Assembly (NCBI GenBank): GCA_016208845.1 | Contig: JACQXH010000057.1 | Location: 1-25,859 of the forward strand | Direction: 5' to 3' | From: Nitrospirota bacterium | GTDB taxonomy: Bacteria; Nitrospirota; Thermodesulfovibrionia; UBA6902; BMS3Bbin08 | DNA length: 25,859 nucleotides | In this document: one piece after another, positions 1 to 7,742 of the stretch | How the letters are laid out: every line of letters begins with the position of its first letter | Numbering within the stretch: the stretch's first letter is position 1 | Notes under the pieces: generated by a model | The model's database searches: none | What the model was told of the DNA's origin: nothing | The model's input: only the letters and a program-made list of their open reading frames with translations | Program-made: the position numbers and the translations under genes

Positions 1-1
1 T

Positions 2-787
2 GTTCTGAGAATGAGAGAGGCCGACAAGGTAGAGAACATGCTGAGAAAGCATTTTCACATGAACATAGTCTGTGTCGATGCGTCAAAAAGATTTTTGGAT
101 AAACTGAAAGGCGTTTCCGACCCTGAGAAAAAGAGAAAGATCATCGGCAATGAGTTTATAAGGGTTTTCGAAGAAGAGGCAAAGAAAATAAAGAGCGCAA
201 AATATCTGGCACAGGGTACGTTATATCCTGATGTAATAGAGAGCACGTCGTTCAAAGGGCCTTCAGCTACTATCAAAAGCCACCATAACGTCGGCGGACT
301 TCTGAAGGTCATGAAGTTACAGCTCGTTGAACCTTTGAGGGAGCTCTTTAAGGATGAAGTAAGGGTCCTTGGCAGAGAGCTGGGCATGCCTGATGAGATC
401 ATCGGCCGTCATCCGTTTCCGGGCCCCGGACTGGCGATAAGGATAATCGGTGAGGTCACAGAACAGCGGTGTGATATTCTGAGAAAGGCTGACGCGATAG
501 TCCTTGAGGAGATCAAAAAGGCAGACCTTTACAATGAGATATGGCAGGCATTTGCAGTACTGCTTCCGATTAAAACAGTGGGGGTAATGGGAGATGAAAG
601 GACATATGAGAATGTCGTTGCCTTCCGGGCAGTGAAAAGCGTTGACGGCATGACCGCCGACTGGGCCCGTATCCCCTATGGTGTCCTCGGGAATATCTCA
701 AACCGGATCATCAATGAGGTAAAAGGCGTAAACAGGGTCGTCTTTGATATAAGCTCAAAACCTCCGAGCACGATCGAGTGGGAATAA
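2..787 (+). CDS. guaA: GMP synthase (glutamine-hydrolysing), C-terminal part; 5' end outside window
   Basis: GuaA converts XMP to GMP using ATP and ammonia from glutamine, in cytosolic purine synthesis. The open frame enters from the left edge (the codons before the first ATG at 11 are also coding), so about 261 C-terminal residues are present. The glutaminase domain and the ATP-pyrophosphatase P-loop lie upstream and cannot be judged. Family signatures seen are the KYLAQGTLYPDVIES segment, the HHNVGGL segment, the HPFPGPGLAIRIIGEVT stretch that starts the dimerisation domain, and the C-terminal end SSKPPSTIEWE, which is nearly invariant in GuaA. The reading frame is intact to the TAA stop. 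No terminator is evident after it; the next 80 bp are followed by an inverted-repeat element. Confidence 0.97.
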   Translation, partial: VLRMREADKVENMLRKHFHMNIVCVDASKRFLDKLKGVSDPEKKRKIIGNEFIRVFEEEAKKIKSAKYLAQGTLYPDVIESTSFKGPSATIKSHHNVGGLLKVMKLQLVEPLRELFKDEVRVLGRELGMPDEIIGRHPFPGPGLAIRIIGEVTEQRCDILRKADAIVLEEIKKADLYNEIWQAFAVLLPIKTVGVMGDERTYENVVAFRAVKSVDGMTADWARIPYGVLGNISNRIINEVKGVNRVVFDISSKPPSTIEWE

Positions 788-870
788 AAAAACCGTGATG
801 GGTAATGCGTAACAGGCAGAAAACGACCCCAGAGATTGGCTCACAAAGAAGAGTAAAAATATCTATAGTG

Positions 871-1038
871 TGTCATTCCCGCGTAGGCGGGTATCCAGAT
901 TTTGTGTTTCTGTGACAATATGTCCCTGGATGTAGTAATCGAGAAACACGAAGATATATGAAGGACTGGATTCTCGATGCGAGTCTTCGCCGAGTCGCTT
1001 CGACCGGCTTAATCCCGATGCTTCGGGACGGAATGACA
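871..1038. repeat. MITE-like nested inverted-repeat element
   Basis: The outer ends are inverted copies: TGTCATTCC at 871-879 and GGAATGACA at 1030-1038. Inside them ATCCAG (893-898) pairs with CTGGAT (966-971), and GTGTTTC (904-910) pairs with GAAACAC (943-949). Each end carries its own small hairpin: CCCGC/GCGGG at 878-891 and CCCGA/TCGGG at 1014-1027. No transposase or coding content is visible, so it is either a non-autonomous element or a REP-like palindromic unit. The right-hand hairpin is shared with the repeats at 21091-21104 and 25146-25159. The element ends about 20 bp before the start chosen for the next gene. Confidence 0.7.
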
Positions 1039-1056
1039 GACTCTATTTTCGGAGCA

Positions 1057-1569
1057 ATGAACAGGCAGAATTCGTCACTAATAATATTTTGTATTGTAGC
1101 TTTTATGGCATCAATCTTATTTTGCAGCAATGTCTCAGCCATCCGCCACACAAACGTTCCAAACATGCTGCCGCCTCCAAGGCCGCCAAAACAATCTGAA
1201 GTATCTGCGGTTGATGCATCTTTTTATAAATGGGAAAGCAGGGACGTGATAGAGGCGTTCATCGACAATGGGATAGAGATCGAGGACATTAAGATAGGGA
1301 TAACGATGGACCCGCTCTCACCGCACGAAGGCACAATATTCCTGATGCCTTCTCACGGAAAAGATGTAGGAGGATACATTTCAAGCTATGACTCAAAGGA
1401 TGAACTTGAAAGGGCCAGAGAGTACTACACCAAAATGAATAAAAATCCTGAAGCACCTGCCTGGCGGATATTCGGAAGAGACAATATCCTTGTCCTTATC
1501 AGCGGAAAAGTGCCTGAAGAAAAGTCGCGGGAGTATGAAAGGGTGTTAAATACACTCGGCAAAAGATAA
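1057..1569 (+). CDS. Secreted protein of unknown function
   Basis: I do not recognise the family. The open frame begins at 958, inside the inverted-repeat element, but the ATG at 1057 is a better start: it lies outside the repeat, follows GGAG at close spacing, and makes residues 7-28 a typical signal peptide or membrane anchor (hydrophobic SSLIIFCIVAFMASILF core, possible cleavage after NVSA). The mature part is about 140 residues, soluble and charged. A short Pro-rich segment (LPPPRPPK) follows the signal. Then comes an alpha/beta-looking region with one further Trp-rich patch (APAWRIFGRDNILVLISG), which could be a small periplasmic domain. It is convergent with glnA. Codon use looks ordinary and the frame is intact. 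Confidence 0.6.
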   Translation: MNRQNSSLIIFCIVAFMASILFCSNVSAIRHTNVPNMLPPPRPPKQSEVSAVDASFYKWESRDVIEAFIDNGIEIEDIKIGITMDPLSPHEGTIFLMPSHGKDVGGYISSYDSKDELERAREYYTKMNKNPEAPAWRIFGRDNILVLISGKVPEEKSREYERVLNTLGKR

Positions 1570-1653
1570 GATGAGTTAAGCCGGTCAGGTTAATTAGCTT
1601 TTTAGTCTGTAGTCTGTTAGCTGAACGGCTAAATACCTATAGACTATCGCCTT

Positions 1654-2985
1654 CTAAAGTATCGGCAGATAACGATCTATCTCATAAGGATGGATCCTTA
1701 CCCTGTAGTTGTCCCATTCCAGTTTCTTGCTGATAATGAAATTGGTGAAGATGTGCTCTCCCAGTGCCTTGCGCAGCATTTCGCTTTTCTCCGCTATCTC
1801 TACGGCCTCTATCAGACTTCCGGGCAGAGACTTTATCCCGAGCTTGTTTTTTTCTTCATCGCTCAGGTGGTAAATATCTTTTTCAACAGGTTCGGGAAGA
1901 TCATAGCCTTTCTCCATGCCTTCCAGTCCTGCCGCAAGCATGACCGAGAACGCAAGGTACGGGTTGCATGCCGGGTCAGGAGAGCGGAGTTCGATCCTTG
2001 TCGCTTTCTCCTTGCCGGGCTTGTATAAAGGCACTCTCACAAGCGCCGAGCGGTTCCTTCTCGCCCATGCGATATATACAGGGGCCTCGTAGCCCGGAAC
2101 AAGCCGCTTGTATGAATTGATCCACTGGTTGCATACTGCGGTTAACTCCGGCGCATGTTTCAGAAGTCCTGCGATATAACTTTTGGCTATGTCAGAAAGA
2201 AAATATTTATCATTAGCATCGAAAAAGGCATTCTTGTCACCTTTAAATAGCGACTGGTGTGTATGCATGCCGCTTCCATTCTGCCCGAAGATAGGTTTTG
2301 GCATAAAGGTGGCGTAACATCCATATTTAGTCGCCACCTCTTTGACCACAACTCTATACGTCATAACGTTGTCAGCCATCGTGAGTGCATCCGCATACTT
2401 GAGATCGATCTCATGCTGTGACGGAGCAACCTCATGATGTGAATACTCTACCTTGATCCCCATGTCTTCGAGTGTAAGCACAGTTTCCCTTCTCAGGTCA
2501 CTTGCGGCATCCAGTGTCGTAAGGTCAAAATATCCGCCCCTGTCCAGCAATTCAGTGCCCTGATCGTTCTTGAAATAGAAATATTCAAGCTCAGGCCCCA
2601 AATAAAAAGTGAAACCTTTTTCCTGAAGCCTGGCAAGGTTCCTCTTTAATGCGTAACGCGGGTCACCCTCATACGGTGTGCCGTCAGGATTAAGTATGTC
2701 GCAGAACATCCTCGCAACTGCCTGCTCTTTGGGGCGCCACGGGATCATCTGAAATGAAGTGGGGTCCGGCCTTGCTATCATATCGCTTTCGTCGATCCTT
2801 GCATATCCCTTGATAGATGAACCGTCAAAGCCCATACCTTCTTCAAATGCGGCCTCAAGCTCCTCTCTGGTGATCGCGAAACTCTTTACCTGTCCAAGGA
2901 TATCAGTAAACCAGAGCCTGATGAATTTGACATTATTCTCTTCCACCAGCTGTATTACGTGCTTCTTGTCCTTTGGCTTTTCCAT
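1654..2985 (-). CDS. glnA: Glutamine synthetase type I (GSI-alpha-like)
   Basis: Glutamine synthetase makes glutamine from glutamate, ammonia and ATP; it is a cytosolic dodecamer and the main ammonium-assimilation enzyme. The 443-residue protein has the beta-grasp segment GMGFDGSSIKGY (50-61), the NGSGMHTHQS ATP/metal region (236-245), and the ARRNRSALVRVP and RIELRSPDPACNPY segments (308-343). Two traits point to the alpha subtype. It lacks the roughly 25-residue insertion that GSI-beta enzymes carry before the GGYF motif (here GGYFDL at 150-155). It also has YARIDESDM (61-69), with Arg63 at the place of the feedback-inhibition Arg of Bacillus GS. Tyr372 in IYHLSDEE sits where GSI-beta carries the adenylylated Tyr. 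The RBS AAAGGAG lies close upstream. GlnE and PII are encoded nearby. Confidence 0.96.
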   Translation of the reverse strand: MEKPKDKKHVIQLVEENNVKFIRLWFTDILGQVKSFAITREELEAAFEEGMGFDGSSIKGYARIDESDMIARPDPTSFQMIPWRPKEQAVARMFCDILNPDGTPYEGDPRYALKRNLARLQEKGFTFYLGPELEYFYFKNDQGTELLDRGGYFDLTTLDAASDLRRETVLTLEDMGIKVEYSHHEVAPSQHEIDLKYADALTMADNVMTYRVVVKEVATKYGCYATFMPKPIFGQNGSGMHTHQSLFKGDKNAFFDANDKYFLSDIAKSYIAGLLKHAPELTAVCNQWINSYKRLVPGYEAPVYIAWARRNRSALVRVPLYKPGKEKATRIELRSPDPACNPYLAFSVMLAAGLEGMEKGYDLPEPVEKDIYHLSDEEKNKLGIKSLPGSLIEAVEIAEKSEMLRKALGEHIFTNFIISKKLEWDNYRVRIHPYEIDRYLPIL

Positions 2986-3040
2986 ATGCTTCTCCTTTGC
3001 CTGAATGTTATTGTGAATGGAGCATCCCGTAGATGAAACA

Positions 3041-3069
3041 ATTATACATCATAATATCAGGAGCCTCAA
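3041..3069 (-). promoter_or_regulatory. Predicted sigma-70 promoter of glnA
   Basis: On the minus strand, TTGAGG (3064-3069) and TATAAT (3041-3046) are separated by exactly 17 bp. They would start transcription near 3034 and give a leader of about 50 nt before the glnA ATG at 2985. I saw no sigma-54 site (TGGCAC-N5-TTGC) in the 250 bp upstream. Confidence 0.55.
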
Positions 3070-3244
3070 TGATCTAAGAGAGAATGAATCCTGAATAATA
3101 CAAGGCCGTACAACGTGCTTCGCCCCGCGCAAAAGACAAATTGGGAATAAACCTGAACATCGTACTACGCACCCCGCACATAGATGCGTACCCGGTTACT
3201 GCTTGTCCTTTACGATGTACGAAGCATAAGGCACTGAGGATCTA

Positions 3245-3733
3245 TTACATGACATGACATGAACTGCAAAGTTCAACAGAGTTCTTTCGAAGAAGATTTA
3301 CTATATTGCCGCCATGGGGAAAATGACAGGTTACGCAGGTAATAATGTTCCCTTCTGATAGTGGAAGATCACTGGCTACCTTGTAACCTCTCTTCCCCCA
3401 AACCCTGACATCAACAGGATGAGACTGTTTAGGCTGGTGGCATTTCCTTACACACTCATCGATGCCTGTTTCACGATCAGTTTTCAATTCTCCCCTGAAA
3501 TGCCCCTTGCTATCATTAAGAACTGCTCCCCATTTACCTAAACCTTCCATCGCAATATGACATTCCCTGCAATTTTTAATTACCACATCAGAATGCTGAA
3601 AGGGATAAGAATATATTTTTAAATACAATTCATTGTGACATTCCTCGCATCCCTTTTCATTTGCAAAAGAAGGCTGATCCAGAAGAGATAGAGTGAGCAA
3701 GATAAGGCAAATATGCATAATGATTGACGGCAT
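3245..3733 (-). CDS. Periplasmic multiheme cytochrome c (doubled CXXCH motif type)
   Basis: This is a 162-residue exported protein with an N-terminal signal peptide (hydrophobic IIMHICLILLTLSLL, likely cleavage after SFA near residue 24). It carries four canonical c-heme motifs: CEECH (29-33), CRECH (55-59), CVTCH (133-137) and CSSCH (156-160). A fifth, CVRKCH (94-99), has three residues between the cysteines instead of two. The last pair, CVTCHFPHGG then LLRK then CSSCH, is the spacing of the paired-CXXCH cytochrome family. It probably shuttles electrons in the periplasm; partner and substrate are unknown, and no oxidoreductase gene is adjacent. The first ATG lacks a clear RBS; a second in-frame ATG is five codons in. 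The C-terminus ends two residues after the last heme His, which is short but not evidently truncated. Confidence 0.88.
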   Translation of the reverse strand: MPSIIMHICLILLTLSLLDQPSFANEKGCEECHNELYLKIYSYPFQHSDVVIKNCRECHIAMEGLGKWGAVLNDSKGHFRGELKTDRETGIDECVRKCHQPKQSHPVDVRVWGKRGYKVASDLPLSEGNIITCVTCHFPHGGNIVNLLRKNSVELCSSCHVM

Positions 3734-4053
3734 AGTCTTATATTTATAGTCACGCTATAGTATACGGCATTATAACAAATAACTTTACGTTAATTTCAAG
3801 GATGTACTAAAAAAACATTTACATTTGTTTGTGTTATCGCGATAAGTTCATTTGCCGGGCCTTAAAAAATGCAATTCACCACAGATGTTTAAGAATCTTG
3901 GAAATTGTAATTTGTAAATTTGAAATTTTAAATTTCCCGCCTCGGCGGGTCCGCCTGTGGCGGAAAAACCTGATTTTCCAAATTAAAATTTACAAACTCT
4001 ATGCCTCTGTGCTCCCTGCCTCTGCCGATAGGCAAATCCGTGTTCATCCGTGG
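3734..4053. other. Non-coding gap between cytochrome gene and small membrane-protein gene
   Basis: No gene is supported here. Beside the cytochrome start it holds a possible minus-strand promoter (TATAAT complement at 3769-3774, TTGAAA complement at 3794-3799, spacing 19 bp, which is long). It also holds the inverted-repeat element at 3911-3996 and the first part of a degenerate GTGTTC...GTGGCTAAATA motif at 4036-4060. That motif runs into the stop codon of the gene to the right. Confidence 0.5.
3911..3996. repeat. Inverted-repeat element with two GC-rich hairpins
   Basis: The ends are imperfect AT-rich inverted repeats: TTTGTAAATTT from 3911 and AAATTTACAAA ending at 3996. The middle holds two adjacent perfect hairpins: CCCGCC-TC-GGCGGG (3936-3949) and TCCGCC-TGT-GGCGGA (3950-3964). 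It has no coding content. It looks like a small dispersed palindromic element; whether it is expressed or mobile cannot be told from one copy. Confidence 0.6.
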
Positions 4054-4419
4054 CTAAATACTCTCTATGCTCTGCGGTTTCCTGATTATGCGATAACGTT
4101 CCCGCAAAGTCCTGAATCTGAAAGCAAGCGCCGAACAAATTGTAAACACCGCCACAGCTCCAAGTATCACAGCAAGGCGTATCCACGGAGCGCCTGCGGC
4201 CTGACGCATTTTTGCAAGGATCAGCAGTGTTCTCACCCACTCCAGCGCCCCGATGACAAGGACTGCTTGCACCAGCCTTGCAGCCCACGGCTTTCTTATC
4301 AGCAAAATAAACAAAACAGCCGCAGAGATCAATACCAATACTGTCTGGCCTGCTCTAAAGAAATGGGCTACTAAAAGAAGTGTGCTAAGAAAAACCGGAA
4401 GCAGCTTAATAAAATTCAT
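4054..4419 (-). CDS. Small integral membrane protein, translationally coupled to glnE
   Basis: This 121-residue protein is not recognised by family. Three to four hydrophobic helices are visible: residues about 5-20 (LLPVFLSTLLLVAHFF), 25-42 (VLVLISAAVLFILLI), 47-68 (ARLVQAVLVIGALEWVRTLLIL) and 80-98 (RLAVILGAVAVFTICSALAF). A basic C-terminal tail follows, consistent with a cytoplasmic C-terminus. Its ATG overlaps the glnE stop codon by 4 nt (ATGA type), so it is very likely translated from the glnE message. The link to nitrogen control is only positional. Its TAG stop lies inside a degenerate dispersed motif (TATTTAGCCACGG on the minus strand), which suggests that repeat sequence has set the 3' end of the gene. 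Confidence 0.72.
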   Translation of the reverse strand: MNFIKLLPVFLSTLLLVAHFFRAGQTVLVLISAAVLFILLIRKPWAARLVQAVLVIGALEWVRTLLILAKMRQAAGAPWIRLAVILGAVAVFTICSALAFRFRTLRERYRIIRKPQSIESI

Positions 4420-7211
4420 GGCAATTCTCCCATTTTTTCAATAACACCGGTCACTCCGTGTCTTAAGTTTTCAATATGTTCCATGAATACCGCTTTTTCT
4501 TTATGACCCATAAATACGGCAGCCAATTCCGTGAACTCAGAGCCTCCGGAAATAAAATGTTCCTCATTTAATCGCATACATGTCTCGAGCGTCCTCAAAT
4601 ATCTGTATGCGCCCAAAAGCATTCCCCCATCCGCAATGCTGATGATCCGGCCTTTCATAAGGCGCCTTATCGCAGAAAGAGTATCCTGCACCATGACCTC
4701 CGGCATTATCGCAGCATTTTGAAGCTGAAGCCACTGTATAATAAATTCTATCTCTCCTATGCCCCCGGGGCCGAGCTTTATATCCATACCCTTTGATTCG
4801 TGGGAGAGTTCTTTTATTATCCTCAGCCTCATGGCCCTGACATCATCTATTTTTAACTCCACTCCCCTTTTTACGATGATTTCCCTTGTCATATCTGCAA
4901 ATGCCCGTGTCAGCCTTTTATCGCCTGCTACAGGCCTTGCCTTGACCAGGGCCTGGATCTCCCAAGGATGAGCGCTTTTAAGATAATAATCCCTGTACCC
5001 CTCCATATCATTTAAAAGCACACCCTTTGAACCATCCGGCCTGAGCCCCATATCCACATTATAAAGCCGTCCCTTATCTGCATACGAGGTGAGGCCTTTT
5101 ATTATTTTTTCTGCGATCTTAATACCATCCGGGATTTCGGATAGAAAAATCATATCAAGGTCTGAACCGAAGGTTAATTCCCTGCCGCCCAATTTACCCA
5201 ATCCGATTACACTGAATCCGCCGGCCTGGCAGGCTCCCTCTGTCCTGATTTTAAGCACTGCTTCTGCAAGGTGCGACATATATCTTGTAAGGTTGATGAC
5301 ATTTATGACTTTCATCAGGAAAAAACTGCCGAGCCGGATATCTTCAGCGTTTTTATATTCGATCATTCCTGTTTCATGGCCGCCGGCGACCCTTTTCAGT
5401 TCTTCTTCTGTTTTGCTTAACGACTTTCTTATAACGCTTCCTTCGATCAGAAGATCAAGATATCTCGGACTGCTAAGAAAGAGCCTTGAAAGATATGTGC
5501 TGAGAGAAAATAAACTGATAATGCCGTCTTCCAATTCCCTCCTTTCCATAAAACCCGTGAGATATGTCTCTTTCATCCCTAATGTTGCAAACAAATTTTC
5601 AAGACCCTTGATAGCCCTGTCAGGACTTTCAGACTTCAATGCCTTTTCAAGGAGACGTGGCACGATCTTTCTTATTACAGTGCGCTCATGACGAGTCTTG
5701 AAGAGACTGAACTGCTCCCTTATTCCCTTAAGATTAACAAGTCCGGCAGGAGTATATTTTATGCCCCTGAAGGACAGGTATTCGGCAAGTTCATTATCGC
5801 TCAGATTGCCCTCAAGCAGTGAAAGCGCCTCTGCATAAACATCCTCCTCTGTTCCGAGCAGGGAGTTATACATATTTTTTGTCTTCATCCTCCTGACCCT
5901 CAGATCCGAAAGAAAGTTTTCCGCAGAGGTAAAGCCCATCAGTTTTCCCAAAGGGACCATGTCCTCGTTTGCAGCAGGCAGCGAGTGGGTCCTCAGATCA
6001 TCCTTCATTTGAAGAAAATGTTCGAGTTTCCTGAGATACATGTAGTTGTCACACAGTGTCACGAGGTCTTCTTCGGGAATTATGCCAAGCCATCTCAGGG
6101 ACTGGGCTGCATTGAGAAGCCTGTGTGTTCTCAGTCCTGTGTACTCATATCCATATATGAGCTGAAATGTCTGGATGAAAAATTCCGCCTCCATTATACC
6201 GCCGTATCCCCTCTTTATATCATCTTTTGAGAAAACTGAGTCTATCCGCTTCTTCAAGGCCTTTATCTCTTCTATCTCAGAATAATCAAGGGGCCTTCTC
6301 CAGACAAAAGGCTCGATCATCTTCATAAATTCCTTTCCAAGATGCATACTGCCGGAGACAGGCCGCGCCCTTATCATCGCCATCCTCTCCCAAGTGCGTC
6401 CCCATGTCTCATAATATGTGCGATATGCCGCGAGAGGGAGGGCGATGTCTCCTTTTTGTCCCTGAGGCCTGAGCCTCAGATCGACCCTGTAGGCAATACC
6501 ATCCTCTGTGCTCTGTGAAAGGACCCGGTTGAAGACTTCCATGACCTTGCAGTAAAATTCATGATTGCTGAGCCTGTTTATTCTTACACCGGAAGGGCTC
6601 AGGACGCCTGAGGTATGCCCTTCTTCTGTGCCATAAACCGCCATCAGGTCAATGTCAGAACTGTAATTCAGCTCTTCACCGCCAAGCTTTCCAAGCGCAA
6701 TGACAGCGAGTTCTTCAGACGAAGGCCTGCCAAATCTTTGAATGTTGCTCCTTAAAGAGTACTGAAGCGCGAAATCTATAACAGCCTCTGCCAATTGTGA
6801 GAGTTCGTCCATGAGAGCAGGCGTATCTGTTTCAGCCATTATGTTCCTCAGGGTAATTCTCAGGAGGTTCCTGTTCTTGAAAATTCTTAAATTCTTCATC
6901 ATTTCCGGCGTATCTGCGTCTTCACCAGAGGAAAGACAGGCCCTGCCTTTTTCAAGGAGCAGGTCTTTGACAATGGGTTTTTCGATCTCCTCCAATGCGC
7001 TGAATAATTCATCAGGATGCGAGATGCAGAAATTAGCGAGAAAACGGCTGACGGCAAAGAGTCTTGAGATTTCCTTAAGATAAGGCAGGATAAATTCCCT
7101 GTCGGACAAAACCTCCGTTAACCTGAGCATACTGTTTTCCGTCCTCACGGGATCAGGTGTACTGCCTGAAATTTCTGTTATACGTTGATGTATTTCCTTA
7201 TCAGAGGCCAT
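4416..7211 (-). CDS. glnE: Glutamine synthetase adenylyltransferase / adenylyl-removing enzyme
   Basis: GlnE attaches and removes AMP on glutamine synthetase in response to PII and glutamine. Both nucleotidyltransferase halves are present. The first has GKLGGEELNYSSDIDL with the metal Asp pair near residues 195/197, followed by GGIMEAEFFIQ. The second has GKLGGRELTFGSDLDM (Asp 693/695), followed by GGIGEIEFIIQWLQL. Numbering is for the 940-residue frame opening at a GTG at 7238. I prefer the ATG at 7211 (931 residues), because the GTG lies inside a degenerate CTGTGG-type dispersed motif. Neither start has a good RBS. It heads a minus-strand unit with the small membrane protein and is divergent from glnB. 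GlnD, which would modify PII, is not in the window. Confidence 0.96.
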   Translation of the reverse strand: MASDKEIHQRITEISGSTPDPVRTENSMLRLTEVLSDREFILPYLKEISRLFAVSRFLANFCISHPDELFSALEEIEKPIVKDLLLEKGRACLSSGEDADTPEMMKNLRIFKNRNLLRITLRNIMAETDTPALMDELSQLAEAVIDFALQYSLRSNIQRFGRPSSEELAVIALGKLGGEELNYSSDIDLMAVYGTEEGHTSGVLSPSGVRINRLSNHEFYCKVMEVFNRVLSQSTEDGIAYRVDLRLRPQGQKGDIALPLAAYRTYYETWGRTWERMAMIRARPVSGSMHLGKEFMKMIEPFVWRRPLDYSEIEEIKALKKRIDSVFSKDDIKRGYGGIMEAEFFIQTFQLIYGYEYTGLRTHRLLNAAQSLRWLGIIPEEDLVTLCDNYMYLRKLEHFLQMKDDLRTHSLPAANEDMVPLGKLMGFTSAENFLSDLRVRRMKTKNMYNSLLGTEEDVYAEALSLLEGNLSDNELAEYLSFRGIKYTPAGLVNLKGIREQFSLFKTRHERTVIRKIVPRLLEKALKSESPDRAIKGLENLFATLGMKETYLTGFMERRELEDGIISLFSLSTYLSRLFLSSPRYLDLLIEGSVIRKSLSKTEEELKRVAGGHETGMIEYKNAEDIRLGSFFLMKVINVINLTRYMSHLAEAVLKIRTEGACQAGGFSVIGLGKLGGRELTFGSDLDMIFLSEIPDGIKIAEKIIKGLTSYADKGRLYNVDMGLRPDGSKGVLLNDMEGYRDYYLKSAHPWEIQALVKARPVAGDKRLTRAFADMTREIIVKRGVELKIDDVRAMRLRIIKELSHESKGMDIKLGPGGIGEIEFIIQWLQLQNAAIMPEVMVQDTLSAIRRLMKGRIISIADGGMLLGAYRYLRTLETCMRLNEEHFISGGSEFTELAAVFMGHKEKAVFMEHIENLRHGVTGVIEKMGELP

Positions 7212-7265
7212 AATATTTGATGAAACCACAGGGGTCACAGAGATTTAATAAAAAATTAATTTCTT

Positions 7266-7293
7266 TTGATTCCCGATGCCTTCATAATATAAA
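7266..7293 (+). promoter_or_regulatory. Possible glnB promoter
   Basis: TTGATT (7266-7271) and TATAAA (7288-7293) are 16 bp apart on the plus strand. The region is AT-rich, so a chance match is quite possible. No sigma-54 consensus was seen between the divergent genes. Confidence 0.3.
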
Positions 7294-7314
7294 CTAATAA
7301 ATATTATATGTAAA
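7286..7314 (-). promoter_or_regulatory. Possible glnE promoter, overlapping the divergent glnB promoter
   Basis: On the minus strand TTTACA (7309-7314) and TATATT (7286-7291) are separated by 17 bp, giving a start near 7279 and a leader of about 70 nt to the ATG at 7211. The -10 box overlaps the candidate glnB -10 box, which would make the two promoters mutually exclusive. The AT-rich context limits confidence. Confidence 0.35.
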
Positions 7315-7400
7315 ATTACTATAGAAAGGGGCGCGGAGGGCCTTTTTGTATTTTTTCTCCGTGTTCTCTGTGGTTAAATATTTAACCGGAGGGTAAAGTC

Positions 7401-7739
7401 ATGAAGATGATAGCCGCAGTTATCAAACCGTTTAAGCTCGATGACGTGAAAAAGGCGCTTAATGACGCAGGGGTTCAGGGGATGACCGTGACCGATGTCA
7501 AAGGTTTCGGCAGGCAGAAGGGGCACGTTGAACTCTACAGAGGAACAACGTATGAAGTGAATTTTATACCCAAGATCAAAATAGAAGTGGCTGTCCCGGA
7601 TGAAAAGGCGGAGGAAATTATAAGGACAATAACGGAGACGGGAAGAACAGGGGAGATAGGCGACGGTAAAATATTTGTCTACGACCTTTTGGACATAGTG
7701 AGGATAAGGACCGGAGAAGCAGGTAAAGCGGCCGTTTGA
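7401..7739 (+). CDS. glnB: Nitrogen regulatory protein P-II
   Basis: PII is a trimeric cytosolic sensor of 2-oxoglutarate and ATP/ADP that controls GlnE, nitrogen-responsive kinases and ammonium transporters. The 112-residue protein matches the family at full length: GFGRQKGHVELYRG (36-48), the T-loop with Tyr51 (the uridylylation site in proteobacterial PII) in TTYEVNF, and the C-terminal TGEIGDGKIFVYDLLDIVRIRTGE signature. It is GlnB-like rather than clearly GlnK, as no amtB follows. GGAGG lies 8 nt before the ATG. Being divergent from glnE and near glnA, it probably serves the adenylylation loop. The stop is only 3 bp from the stop of the convergent PilZ gene. Confidence 0.96.
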   Translation: MKMIAAVIKPFKLDDVKKALNDAGVQGMTVTDVKGFGRQKGHVELYRGTTYEVNFIPKIKIEVAVPDEKAEEIIRTITETGRTGEIGDGKIFVYDLLDIVRIRTGEAGKAAV

Positions 7740-7742
7740 ATT

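Noticed and set aside
1600..1653. TTAGC/GCTAA inverted repeats between the unknown secreted gene and glnA
   Set aside because: Short stems without a following T-run on either strand; not a supportable terminator.
3165..3190. TACGCA/TGCGTA inverted repeat upstream of glnA
   Set aside because: It is a single short stem in low-complexity GTAC-rich sequence, not near enough to the promoter to call an operator.
2986..3244. Sigma-54 promoter for glnA
   Set aside because: No TGGCAC-N5-TTGC match was seen; a TTGAGG-17-TATAAT pair explains expression more simply.
7323..7356. GC-rich hairpin plus T-run in the glnB leader (possible attenuator)
   Set aside because: Only AAAGG pairs with CCTTT; the next positions mismatch, so the stem is too weak to propose attenuation.
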